Positions 1-10,860 of a stretch of DNA of 64,000 nt are shown here, one piece after another. The DNA is taken from NCBI GenBank assembly GCA_027563935.2, contig CM050449.1, forward strand, positions 17,816,735 to 17,880,734, written 5' to 3'. Origin of the DNA: Costus lasius (lineage: Eukaryota; Streptophyta; Magnoliopsida; Zingiberales; Costaceae). The translations under genes and the position numbers were made by a program. The notes beneath the pieces were generated by a model. That model did not search any database. It was not told where the DNA came from and saw only the letters and a program-made list of their open reading frames with translations. Positions within the stretch are counted from its first letter, which is position 1. Every line of letters begins with the position of its first letter.

Positions 1-1169
1 TAGTACTCTATGCCCACTTCAACTGTTCACTCCAGACGATGGACAGGAGTTAACCCTAAGCTGTGTTCAGTCCAATAGTCAACTCAAGGCATTTCAAAGT
101 CAACTATGGAGAAAAAGGCTGGGCAGCCACTTGGCCCACTCCATCCTAAGTCTATTCGTTTGCCAACAGCTAGAAGGCTGAGCAACAATTGTCATACACT
201 AAAATATGGAGACAAAGATTAGTAATTTCAGAAGAAGAAAGCAGAAAGAAGATCATAATTTATTATGTGAACTGTAGCAGTTGCTGTTTCAATATTTGAA
301 AGCAAGGGTATGTTCTGTCGTCTTTCGCCAAGGAATTTTTCCTTTTGGCATCAATCAAAGCAGGCACAGTGTCTTTGCAGAAGATTACTTTGACGCCTAC
401 AAGCTTCAACATTCTTCATTCCATACACCAAAGAAGTTAATTTCTTTCAGAAATGGCCCCCATCTGTATGCTTGGTGCTTCTGCTTCTCAAGTAATCTTT
501 GTTCCTAATTTAGATGCTTAGTTCTTGGCTCTTACCTGATCATGAGCAGTGTCAGCTTCTGATTTCTAGCAATCAGATGGTTGACTAGTTTGAGTTTCAT
601 GTCTGAAAAATAAGTAAATTTGCCTGCGCAAGAACTGTTTTCAGTTTGCATTATATCAGAATCTGAGCGCTTGATGAATAGCCTCTTTTGAAGTTAGAAT
701 TAGCCGCCTTACCTCATAGCTGTAGTTCAGAGCTCGAATTCCTAATCGCAATTAGTGGCGCAAAGTCAACTCACCATGAAGGTACCCTAGTGAGGAAGAG
801 CAATGCCAGTTTACAGTATATCTTGTCATCTTGACAGGAGTCTAGTCTCCTCAATCATCATCCCTATTTCTAACTCTCAAGTTGTTTCAAGTTCTTCAAT
901 GGAAATTCTACATTCGAGAGCAGTTCATCTTGGAGATGGCATAGCTTGGTTCTCGGTCCTACTTTGTGTGTGAGGATGATGACATTTTATGTAGAGAACG
1001 CTCAGAGGTTAGGTAAATTGCCCTAGTTGATGAACCTAGTCTTCTCTAGAAAGTACTAGATCTTGACATTCCCTAGTTGGAGAATCGACTAAATCATGAA
1101 GAAGTATATTAGGAGAAATGAGAATCAACTAAATCATCTTGCCCGTGCTCATCCACCCAAGCGTCCTAG
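1..1169. other. Intergenic, no gene recognised
   Basis: I see no ORF with recognisable protein similarity and no TE termini here. The stretch has ordinary intergenic composition with several AGTCAA/TTGACT pentamers (near 77, 97 and 771). It could be the flank or untranslated part of a gene lying off the left edge, but nothing proves this. Confidence 0.4.
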
Positions 1170-1189
1170 TTTGTCAACAAGACTTGGTT

Positions 1190-1960
1190 AGGTTGACTCC
1201 AATGAGATAAAAGTCAAAGTGTATGGTTCGCTCACCCCACTAGTATCTTTTGTTTCGATACTAACCAAATATCGGCGATTTTGTATGTCAATCAGAGAAT
1301 AAAAAGGTTACCATGAGCGAAAAGTCAAATCGACTCAGATTTTTCCGGGCAAACAACGTTTGGAAACCCCAAAAAAGTCAACCACTCAGTAGCCCGTTGT
1401 TATTGTCAGCTAAATTTGTGGTTTGGTTCATTCAAGCCATTCATGCATCTTTCAATCAATCTCCTCTTCTTTTCATTAATTAATGTTAAATCAGCAATGC
1501 TTTATAAAGATATGAGAGCTTTATGCATTAAATAATTCAAATTATTGATTTGACTTCCGTCCATGCCACTAGATTTCTACAATTCACATGCCATCATCAT
1601 TCTCAGCTCATAAATCCTCGGGCAGCTTTCATTAAAATAATTGAGCAAGCACCATCAGGTCAAACGCTTGACTGTTCATTAAGTCAACAATCATGTGTGT
1701 TACAGCCTATAACATTTTGTGTCGTATATAAGAAGACCTCCACAAATTCCCTCCTTGCATGTGTCTCGCTCAGCCTGCTAAACAGTTGACATCATGCAGG
1801 AGAAAATATCTTGAATTGACTCCTCTACGTCACCAATCCACTGACCTTTGGAGATCACGCACAAAAGTCAAAATCCCGTATCTGTAACATTTTGTCGCGG
1901 ATCGTTTTCCTTGTTCACGCAAGTCAAGGACATGTACTGCGGATGATAAGGATGGGTTGA
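1190..1960 (+). promoter_or_regulatory. W-box-dense segment with a TATA box and no gene behind it
   Basis: TTGAC cores in either orientation recur at about 1193, 1213, 1322, 1375, 1549, 1659, 1668, 1680, 1785, 1814, 1866, 1919 and 1955, many of them TTGACC/T, the WRKY binding core. A good plus-strand TATA box, TATATAAG, lies at 1725-1732, followed by a pyrimidine-rich stretch where a start site would fall. No convincing ORF follows before the MITE at 2497. It may be a decapitated promoter, the promoter of a non-coding transcript, or a leftward promoter read from the other side. Confidence 0.35.
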
Positions 1961-2496
1961 CCAGTGAAGAACACTTGTGGCTCACGATGATCGGTTTTCT
2001 TTTTCTTTTTTCCAATATGGAAGAGTGCAGATAAATTTGATCCACAAATAAGATTAGCTTTTGAGAAAAGTTTGATTCTCCTGAGAGCCATCATGACGAC
2101 TTTCTTTCCTTTTCTCTATTTGCATCTCTTCAGAGAATTTTTTGTTTTTTTTTCTAACTTTACGCGGCTGGTTGTGGAATCATTGAGATTTACATCGATG
2201 AGTGTTCTTGGTGTTTGATTTCTCCTTCTTATTCTTTTTTATGGATATATTTAATTTTGGAAGTACCACGTTTAGATATGTATTATCTCCATTTCATTTT
2301 TAAACTTTTATTTATTCATTTAATACAGTGCTTTTTTATTATTGATTTTTAGTTTTACTTTAAACAAGTAATTATATTATGAAATTGTGTAAATTATTGA
2401 AAAGATTAACATATGACAATATATTTCTTACAATCTTCTATATATATTTTTAAAAAAGAATATAATATGAGAAATGTATTTCGTAAAAAGATGTTC

Positions 2497-2839
2497 GCTG
2501 TGTTTGGCATAGCTGAAACTTTTAGCTTTTGCTAGTTAGAAAAGTTAAAAAGTGTTTGGTTAAATAGTTATACTAGCCAATTTATTTAAAAAATATATTT
2601 AAAAATAATTTTAAATTTAATATTTTTATTAAAATAATAATTTTGTTATCGTAAAGACATACGAATATAGGTGCAGACATGAGATAGAAGAAAAAAAATT
2701 AAAAAGTAGCCAAAAGTAGCTCTCTCCTAGCTTTTCCAAACTCATGCTGCTTCTAGGTCCAAATTGCCAAACACTCGAGCTTTTCAAAATTAGCTGTTTT
2801 GACTAGTAAAAGCAACTCACTAGCTATGCCAAACAGGGC
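2497..2839. mobile_element. MITE with GCCCTGTTTGGCATAGCT-like inverted ends
   Basis: The left end GCTGTGTTTGGCATAGCT and the right end AGCTATGCCAAACAGGGC are near-perfect inverted repeats, and similarity continues inward (AGCTTTTGCTAGT against ACTAGTAAAAGCA). The 343-bp interior is AT-rich and non-coding. Size and ends fit a non-autonomous DNA transposon, probably hAT-like. I could not read a clean target-site duplication, so the superfamily is inferred. Confidence 0.7.
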
Positions 2840-2917
2840 TGTTACCCTCACAAACAGAGACCATGAGTATTCCTTGTAAACCTTTCAATAAATTTGTTTA
2901 ACTTAGTAAACTACAAG

Positions 2918-5900
2918 TGTCACGCCCTGACGAATCGTTTTTCGAAGAACCTAGCTGTGTGTGCCCAATCCCTAATTTCAACCCCAAATTAGATTTCGCT
3001 CAAATTGATTTTGACCTCAGTCAAAATCAATCGCCGCGCGCAAACGAAAATTCGCCGCTTGAATTTTTGTTCTGCTAACGTCGCCTCACGTCAGCTAACA
3101 ATTCGAAATCGCAGAAATCGCCGTTGCGATGTTGTTCTCCGATTTTGACTGAGTTGACCGCCTCAGTTCGAACACCTCGGCGCATTTGTTGCGATCGTCT
3201 TCTTCAATTGCGCTCACCTGCGCTTGACGGCCGTCCCCGAAGAACGAAGGCATGCCGACACGGAGAGGCCTCGCCGCCTCCTACCTCAGCCTCGTCGCTG
3301 CTCGGAGATGCCGCCAGAAGCAGCCGCTGCTTTCGTCGACGGTTATGAAGAAGATGCTCAGAAACGGAGGATAAGCTCATCGGAAATAGGGGAGGACTTC
3401 ACCGGAGAAGACAACCAATAGAAGGGGAAAATTCCTCTTATTTAAATCTCGTAACCAAGACACCTAAAACCCCTCCCTCACGTCTCTCTCACTCGCGTTG
3501 GCGGCAGCTCTCGCTGCCGACTCACAGAGCTCAAAACGGAAGAATGTCCCCGAAATAGGTCGGTCCCAAAAACCCAGTGAAGATCGCAAGCAAGAGAGTC
3601 GACACGATGAGTTAGGAAGTACCTTGAAGCAAGGAGAAGCCGATGTCGTGATAGGCGCCCAAGCGTGTGCCCTCTGCAGTTTCACACACACGGATGTCTC
3701 GAGTCCTCTTCTTCCACGCCCGGTGCTAGCCTCTGGAAGAAGATCGAAGCCTTAGGGAGATGCTCCACTTCACTTGCACCACCAAGAGGAAAGGATGCGC
3801 TAAGAGAAGATGAAGAGGAGAGGAAGCCGCCAAGAGCTTTCTTCACTTGCGCCGAGAAGAAGAAAGGAAGAAGACTTGCGGCTTGATGGAAGGAAGGAAG
3901 AGGTTGCGCCACCTTTGTCCCTTGCTCTCGCCCCTCTTGATGTGTTCACGCCTCCAAGGAAGAATACTTGCAAGAGGGGGCGGCTAGGGTCACATATATA
4001 GGGCAAGAGGCGGTTAGTGCAAGGGCTAGGATCATGACAAATGTAGGGCTAGGATGAGGAGGTTTGAGGCAAGGAAAGTCTCCAAGACTTTACCATAAAT
4101 CTCATTCAACCTATCCATAATTGCCTAAGCACAATATCAGCCCAAGACATGCCATAGAGGCATGCATTCCATCCAAGGAAGAGAGGGGAGGCGCCCTTTA
4201 CTTCCATAATGAAGCAAAGGCGCCAACATGACCCCATTATGCCCCTAGGCGCTTAATGGTTTATGTTTCTTCCCATTATACCCTTTTAGCCTCTCATCTC
4301 TTCATGAGAACTTGTTATTGGACCTCATTGGATAATGAGCTAGCCCAAACTTCATCACATGGGTTGATTAAGCATTTGGATCCAATCCAATGCAACCCTA
4401 ATCCAAATGTGACCAATCATGGTCAAATACAGGTCAACCTGCCAAAAATGAAGTTTGGCTCCAATAACATTCTTCCATCTCATCAGGCCCATTGGCGCTG
4501 ATGAAATCTCCCAATTAGATCCGAGTTATCCAATAACTCGATCATAAGGCTTCTCGATCAATACAAGAACTCAAGTATCAAGGTGTGCGACCCTGTAGGT
4601 TCCTCTGACGCTGGCAGTGCTGACCAAAGATCACCACAAGCAGTGAGTGGCACCTAGCAGTGCATCGCTGCTACCCAGGTCATTGGAATGGATATCGACA
4701 TCGACATCCCCATCATCGCAACTAGGTACAGATGCATTACAGTCTCTTTGCCGAACTGATATCCGATTGGTCAAGTGTGTCACCACTTGTTTTCATCCAA
4801 TCACATGGCTATGACTAAATCAGGTTCTCACCTGGGTATGACCATACACTTTCAGTCATAGAACCATAGAGGAGCTCCATGGATATCAAGCTTCCCTAAG
4901 GAAGGGGCAAATCATTTATCTGTCCATTGACCTTCTCATATGGGTCGTGACATGCTCAATGACAACCGTTATGACCTCCCAACTACGGTGAGGTGTTAGG
5001 TTGTATCAAAGCAAGTTCCTAAGCATATAGAATGGTCAATGACCTCAAATCAAGGGATCAATGCATCTCCTGTCACTTGTGAGAATAACTTATGACACCA
5101 AGTCATAGCCTCACAGCGGGTCTATCCAGTATATCCTCCAATGATATTCCCATGTGTCTGCGTTAGCACCACGTGCCTAACCAGCCCACATACTAGTCTC
5201 ACAAGTACTAGGGCTGTCCCATATCCACTCAGGTACATTGACTAGGGACAATAATTTGAGCACAGATCCAATCTGTCTCCAGGGACATTATCTTGTAAGT
5301 ACATAAACGCGGATGTAAACAAACATAGATAATGACAATGCTAGAATGATATATAAATATCAATGTTCAGTAGTACATAAGTGGACCAAAACTAGGTCCT
5401 ATGGCATATACACCAACATCCCTCACCCTCGTGACGCTTGTCGTCGCCGGCGCACTCTCTCTCCTCTCTGCTCGTAGTTCCTCGATCTCTCTCTCTGGAT
5501 CTTCTCTCGCTTGCAGGTTCCTCTCTCGTTCTTCTTCTCTAGCTCCCTTTCATGTCCCTGCCTCGTCCGCTCATTGGCTATTATAGGGCAGGGACGCTCG
5601 CCTCGCTCAGCGTCATACTCGGGCGCCGCCCGCGTCCTCTGTTCGAACGGTCGCCGCATCCGACGGAGACGACGCCGCTCTGCGTCCTTCGCGCCTCTCG
5701 GGTCCGAAGAAGGCATATGTGTTCGCGTCTTCGCCCTCTGCTGGAGTCGACGAGCGCTGCGCGTCTGAGTCTTCCTCCGAAGACTTCGTCCGCAGCTCCG
5801 AGGATGGCGCAGCGATCTTCGTCCACCTCCTCGCTCTGAACTCTCCGCGCCGACTGCGTTCTGAAGACGGCGATGCCGCCTTCGTTGCGTGGCCAAAATC

Positions 5901-6016
5901 ATGATTTTGGCGTTGACCCAGCGATTTGGGCTCCGCCTCAAGTTTTGTGGTGTGGGCTTGGGCCTCCTCCCAACCCATTCTCTTTTAGCTCGGCCCGGTG
6001 GTCCACGGGCTTGACA
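2918..6016. mobile_element. Solo LTR of a gypsy-like family, interrupted by a nested insertion
   Basis: The element begins TGTCACGCCC and ends GGGCTTGACA. It is flanked by the direct repeat ACAAG at 2913-2917 and 6017-6021, the 5-bp TSD of LTR retrotransposons. Removing the nested insertion (3479-5418 plus its TSD) leaves about 1.15 kb, the same length as the two LTRs at 56702-60406. Both termini and several internal blocks resemble those LTRs (the AAAACCTCCCCTC-like block, the TATA region near 5580, and the gene-like GC-rich second half). By comparison with that element it is read on the minus strand. The ORFs inside are arginine/serine-rich, have no domain, and are probably not genes. Confidence 0.8.
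3479..5418 (-). mobile_element. Nested LTR-like insertion (about 1.9 kb) inside the solo LTR
   Basis: This segment splits the host LTR exactly where the host sequence should run on. TCCCT at 3474-3478 and at 5419-5423 is the apparent 5-bp TSD. On the minus strand it starts TGTTGGTGTATATGCC, a typical LTR start, and has a TATA-like CCCTATATATG near 4000-4010, so it looks like an LTR or solo LTR read on the minus strand. The other end (CACGTC on plus) is not the expected TG...CA terminus, so the left boundary or the class may be slightly wrong. Another motif, CGACCCTGTAGGTTC near 4590, recurs in related form at about 48480. No protein domain was recognised. Confidence 0.55.
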
Positions 6017-6021
6017 ACAAG

Positions 6022-6819
6022 AGTATTTATTAAGTTTTTATGTTTTTACAAATCACATTAACTTGTTGGATTGTTTAATAGAGGAATTTACATGTTTAGG
6101 TATTTGAATGGGGGTGAAACCCTACTTCCAAACCCTTCACAAATTTGAAATCTCATTTTAATTTTCTCTATTGTTTTAAATATACTTTTATCAGGATTAA
6201 TTTAGTCCAGTCGCTTTGGTAACTGAGCTTTATGATCGACAGGATGTCTTATTCTTCCTGCTTCATCTTCCACAATTTACACTCTACAATCGTTCTCTAG
6301 AATGCATCAACAGGTTTGAGCATAAAATGTGACCAACTATTCTGATGGCCAAAGGTGATCCATGCAGCTTTATGATCATCTTTTTGCCAAGTGAGGTTAA
6401 TCTTTGTTGTTCAAAATGTGTGCATTTAAGAAGGTTGCCCTCACAGATAGAGAGGATGAGTACTCCTCTTATAAACCTTACAAGAAGTAGCCCTGCATTA
6501 TCTATCAACTGTTCATCGATCCAGCACTGGCCTGATCATGCATACAGCTAGGTTAATCATGAAGGATCACACTTACAGAAGCAGCAATCGGTACCAGATT
6601 AAAATGCTTCACAAAGATCACAAACCAAACAAGTTTTTGAGCCTACGAAAAGCAGATCAGATCCTTCTGAAACTCAAGCTAACATAGAAAAATGAAAGAT
6701 CATATCCAGCTCCTGATTTGATAATTGATCTCCAATCACTCAAAACTGCATCCTTTAACACCCATGAAGTTTCAGTTTTCTTCTGCATCGATCCAAGCTA
6801 CAGCAGCTGCTCTCTCTGC
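6022..6819. other. Intergenic region downstream of the POLAR-like gene
   Basis: No gene is recognised. A block at about 6431-6490 (TTGCCCTCACAGATAGAGAG and following) resembles 2839-2905, the flank just left of the solo LTR, so a short duplicated sequence brackets the LTR region. The part nearest 6819 probably holds the 3' UTR of the minus-strand gene. Confidence 0.4.
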
Positions 6820-8612
6820 TCACCTGTTGAGTGTTTCGTTCTTGTGCTGCGAGACCAGCCTTGCGGTGTCCCTCCACCAGCAGATCTCTCTTTCTCTCTC
6901 GCGGAGGTTCCTCTCGGCGCTTTGCAGCGCGGACTCCAGCTCCGCTATCCTCTCCTGCTGCCTCGTCTCCAGGAGCTCGTGGAGTCTTCTCTCCAGCTCG
7001 CGCGCAGGAACACCGCAGTAGTGGAGGCTGCTTTCTTCATGCGCTTGTGTTACTTCTCCATCATCTTCACTGCAGGTCTCAGAAACGTCAGCGTCGTTGT
7101 TGCTGTAGCCGGTGCAGTAGAATGAAGACTCCAATTCAGCAACGCCCTCTTGCTGCCTCGCCTCCAGAAGCTGGTTCAGCCTCCTCGTCAGCTCCTGCGC
7201 AGAGACGCCGCAGTGGCTGCTGCTGCCGCCTTCATTGTAAGCATCGTAGGCTTCTGCAAAGCTTGCATCGATGCTCTCGCAAGGATGAGGGTTCTCCTGA
7301 TCCAGCTGCATGTAATTTGCTCAAGTTCATCATATAGATGTAGAGCAATCAGCATAAGTTGGATTGCAACGTTGAGCACTGATGACACGTACCTCCACTC
7401 TCTCTTGATTCGGGAGCAGTGATGAGATTTTGCCTTTCATCGTTCTCTGCAGACGTTCTAATTCCACTTGGAATTCGGCTTCCATTTGATCCATCTCCAG
7501 GCGTCTTCTTACTTTTGAAGCAGCTCGCGAGTTCATCATTTGTGCCTCTGCCTCCTGATCGCTCATGGCATTATGTGTGTTCTTCAAATGGTAAGATTGT
7601 ATGTCATGTTCGTGGGAGAGATTACAGTTGCTTGAACGTTCATATTCGTAGCTTTTTGAGATGGAAGAAGAGGCGTGATTGTTAGACTCTGCACTGTTGG
7701 AAGAGACGGTATCTTTTTTGCGGCTTTGGGTTTGTATTTCGTCCTTGATGTCTCGGAGAAGAATCTCCATTTGCTGTCTCAATTCCACCATCTTATCGAT
7801 TTCTGTGGTACTCCTTGCGAGTAGAAGAACCAGACCTACTCCCATTCCTAGATTCAAAGGGAGGAGCTCATCGTTCTTCTTTACTGTAAAAAATTCAAAA
7901 ACTAACAGTTAAGGAAATGCAGGTATCAATGACAAGTTCATTGAATTAGTTGTTTTATCAATTTCTACTTAAGATCAATGAATAGAACAGCTCATATATA
8001 TCAAGATGGGATCTTTTTTTTTTCTTTCAGTGATTTGTAGATTAAAGTAGAATTGGTCAAACCTGAATCAATCGCGATCTTAGAACTGCTGTCGGAAGAG
8101 CCAATGTTGCCTGTATCCTCGGATGCACAATGATCGTTTCGCCCTCCGTTGATCTCTACATCCGGCTCTTCTTCCTTCGCCACCGACTTCCCTTTCTCCT
8201 CCTCTTCCTCCTCCATCGTCTCCCTTCCCTTCCTATTACTGCCACCGCACCTCGGAAACCTCACTCGGAAACGCACCCCCTCTCCGTTTCCTCCAGATTC
8301 ACTTCCGACTGGAGAAGACCAACGGAGAGGGAGCAGCAACCTTGACATAAAACGGCGGGGAGAATACGCATCGCAAGCGGCGAAGGGAGCAGGGGAAGGG
8401 GGAAGGCACAGGAAAAGCTCCCGCCTTTTCCCCCTCCTCGGACTTTCCCCCTGCCCCTCGTTGCTTTCCTGTAGGCAATCAGCTATTTTCATAGCGTCTT
8501 CTGCCTCCGCCGCCACTGTCCCCTTCCTCCGATTCGTTCCTTCTTCATGCGGCGCCGCACAGAAACAGAGGACACTCCCCTGTTTCCTAGAAAAAGAAGA
8601 CGAAGAAGACAT
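6820..8612 (-). CDS. POLAR: POLAR-like protein (asymmetric-division polarity factor family)
   Basis: I read three exons: 8612-8063, 7883-7393 and 7305-6820, joined by GT-AG introns, giving 508 codons plus a stop. Exon 1 encodes a low-complexity, Arg/Ser/Glu-rich N terminus. Exon 2 opens with LPLNLGMGVGLVLLL (about residues 191-205), a hydrophobic hallmark of the family, followed by a coiled-coil region (MVELRQQMEILL). Exon 3 holds two copies of the motif CGV-x2-EL-x-RRL-x2-LLExRQQE (about 379-406 and 444-471), and the protein ends with CWWRDTARL. In Arabidopsis, POLAR marks the cell cortex during stomatal asymmetric division and scaffolds GSK3-like kinases; the role of this homologue is inferred. 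A TATA box lies about 80 bp upstream of the ATG. The long opposite-strand ORFs here are shadows. The family call is firm; whether it is the POLAR orthologue or a POLAR-like paralogue is open. Confidence 0.9.
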
Positions 8613-8692
8613 CTTCCGGATTTAATCCTAGAACAAGACAACGAAGCCAGAATTTGTTGCGTGAATCGCGAAGAGATGCTTCACCAACCGAG

Positions 8693-8699
8693 ATTTATA
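8693..8699 (-). promoter_or_regulatory. TATA box of the POLAR-like gene
   Basis: On the minus strand the sequence reads CCCTATAAATCTC, 81-87 bp upstream of the ATG at 8612. This predicts a start site near 8665 and a 5' UTR of about 50 nt. Confidence 0.6.
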
Positions 8700-8749
8700 G
8701 GGAGCGGATTAATGGTGGGAAGCAGATCGGAGGAAGGCGGGAGGACCCT

Positions 8750-10860
8750 GCTGCCAGCGAATTCCTCTGCTGCTTCCCGGGAAACAATCCGCATGTCGGC
8801 TTACCCTCCCCCCAAAAGTGAATTGCTGCTGCCTCATTCGGTTCAACTAACTTGGTTCTAATCTTGACTGATTTGGTGAACCAGTTCGGCCAATCCACTG
8901 ACCCGATTCGGTCATAACTTTACCTAATATGTTGTCTGGTTCATTAAAAAACTTCAATAAAAAGGTAAATTCTAGATTAAATCCAAAAAATTTCGAAGAA
9001 AGATTTTTCTCTCTTGAAATTCTATTTTTCCCCTTTTTTCCGACGTAATTTTCTAAACAATGGCTAGTCATTGGCGTCCCATGGGCATTATTAATTGAAC
9101 CAGACAAATCAGATTGGTTGAACCAACCGACTCAAAATTGGAACTGCAAAATGTTTGTCGACCGGGTTCAATTTTTAAAAGTAGTGCGCATATTTAATCG
9201 TATTTATTGAATGCACGTTTGTCCAAATATTTTAAAAGTCATTTTTGCATGTTCGTATATTCAAATTAACATGCCTCCTAAATCTTATGAGGATTAAATG
9301 CAACTATTTTAGATTAAATTTTTTTAGAAGAAAACTAAATTTTTTATTAACCTAAAAAGTCAAATCAAACCAAATTAGATTTCTTTTCCGTTTGCTTATG
9401 TTTTTTCTCAATCAATTTTATTTTTTTATGTTAAAGAGTTAAAAAAAAACTTTAGTAGTACTAGGCTTAGCAATTTCATTTGGTTAAATTGAAAAAATAG
9501 AACTCATTTTTATTATTTATTATGAATATCCATTGTTACTAAAAATAGTAAAAAAAATTGTAAAAAATGTAAAAAAACTATACGTGACTTATAAAATTTG
9601 TGTTAGGAAGGATACGTGCAATGAAAAATGGAACTATTATTTTTTTCCCACGCGTTTTTGTATAATTTCCTCTTTATTTAAATAAAAGTTTGAAACTTTG
9701 AAAGCATCAGCTGTGCAGTATTTCTGAGGAAAAAGAACTGATGTTTAGTTCATCAGGTAACGTGACTCCCGTGTCCCAGGTGATGAACCCGCCGGCAATT
9801 AAGAACAAATTTCAAATTTGAGCGTGGGTCTTCAAATGAGTTCGAGTGCGATCACCAAATCAGGCAATGGGGGAAGGAACAACAGGAAGAAGACAAAGGT
9901 GAGTGTTGTAATCTCTTACAGGGAGAGGGAAGATTCACAGGCAAGGCGTGAGTCATTGAATGGCAGCATTAAGTGTTGTCTAAATTCACGGATACTAGAG
10001 AAATAAATAGCCCCAGCTCAATCTCAATCAATTCTGCCAATTATTGGAGTTCATCATGGACCCGTATTCAATAAGGGCTTTATGATGTCTTCTGCCTGCA
10101 GATTTGGATGAAAAGTAACGCCAAGTAAATCAAAATTTTAATTGCACATGTGAAAGAAATCCGTTACAGCCATCCGAATCAAATATGCCAGCAATTGACA
10201 GAAGAATGCTCCCACAGAACAGTGAAACAGCGCTGTTTTCAGTTGCATACCTGTGTAGGACACGAAGTAGCAAAGTTGGTGATACAAGTTGGAGCATCCG
10301 CCCTGCACCAAAAGAGTTAAGCTTATGATTGTTTAGTTTCTGAAAATCAAAACGAGCTCGGATTAAACTTGACACAGTTGATTCGAGCTCAACCTCATGA
10401 TAATTTGTTTAGTAAGCCAAACAGCGATAACAGCACGATGCACCCCACATATCACACATTTGACAAATTGACTCTCACCTTTTCCCAAGTTAATACAGAA
10501 AATGCAATCCCTTCAAATAATTCTGTATAACAAATCTTGAGTTCAAGCTACACGCGACAACATGACAACATGATAAGATTGAGAGGGAAAAACATACGCG
10601 AGTGGTCACATTCAAAGAATCTGACGACGCAGACATTTGAAGTCCTTACGATATCAAGATCGCTTCTGCTTGCGATTGATTGCCATTTCACTTTGCCATG
10701 GTAAGCTTTCTCACTCCCGATACTTCTGAATACTTTCAGCAGTCATCAAAAGTGGGCTTTGAGTCCCCAATAATCAAATTTCTTGTAAGAATGAAGTAAT
10801 GCCCACAACGGATTTGACATTTGCTGAATCATCATCTTTCATGTTTACATGCTTAACATC
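8750..10860. other. Intergenic, AT-rich; promoter of POLAR-like gene and DPH6 3' flank
   Basis: No gene is recognised. About 8840-9180 contains scattered GGTTCAAC/GAACC motifs in both orientations, like the decayed GGTTCGGTTC-type MITEs elsewhere in the window. 9200-9700 is very AT-rich. A 62-codon plus-strand ORF near 9818 starts MSVGLQMSSS and contains a possible splice donor (AAAG/GTGAGT), but it matches no family I know. 10130-10860 probably holds the DPH6 3' UTR and flank. Confidence 0.4.

Noticed and set aside
5423..5978. Minus-strand ORFs of 172 and 121 codons, Arg/Ser-rich
   Set aside because: They lie inside the solo LTR, overlap each other in different frames, are low-complexity and have no domain. 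They reflect GC-rich LTR sequence without stops.
6831..7337. Plus-strand ORF of 168 codons
   Set aside because: It is antisense to exon 3 of the POLAR-like gene, whose minus-strand frame is conserved and spliced correctly.
9818..10006. Plus-strand ORF MSVGLQMSSSAITKSGN... with a GTGAGT inside
   Set aside because: No recognised family and no downstream exon found. It may be a chance ORF.
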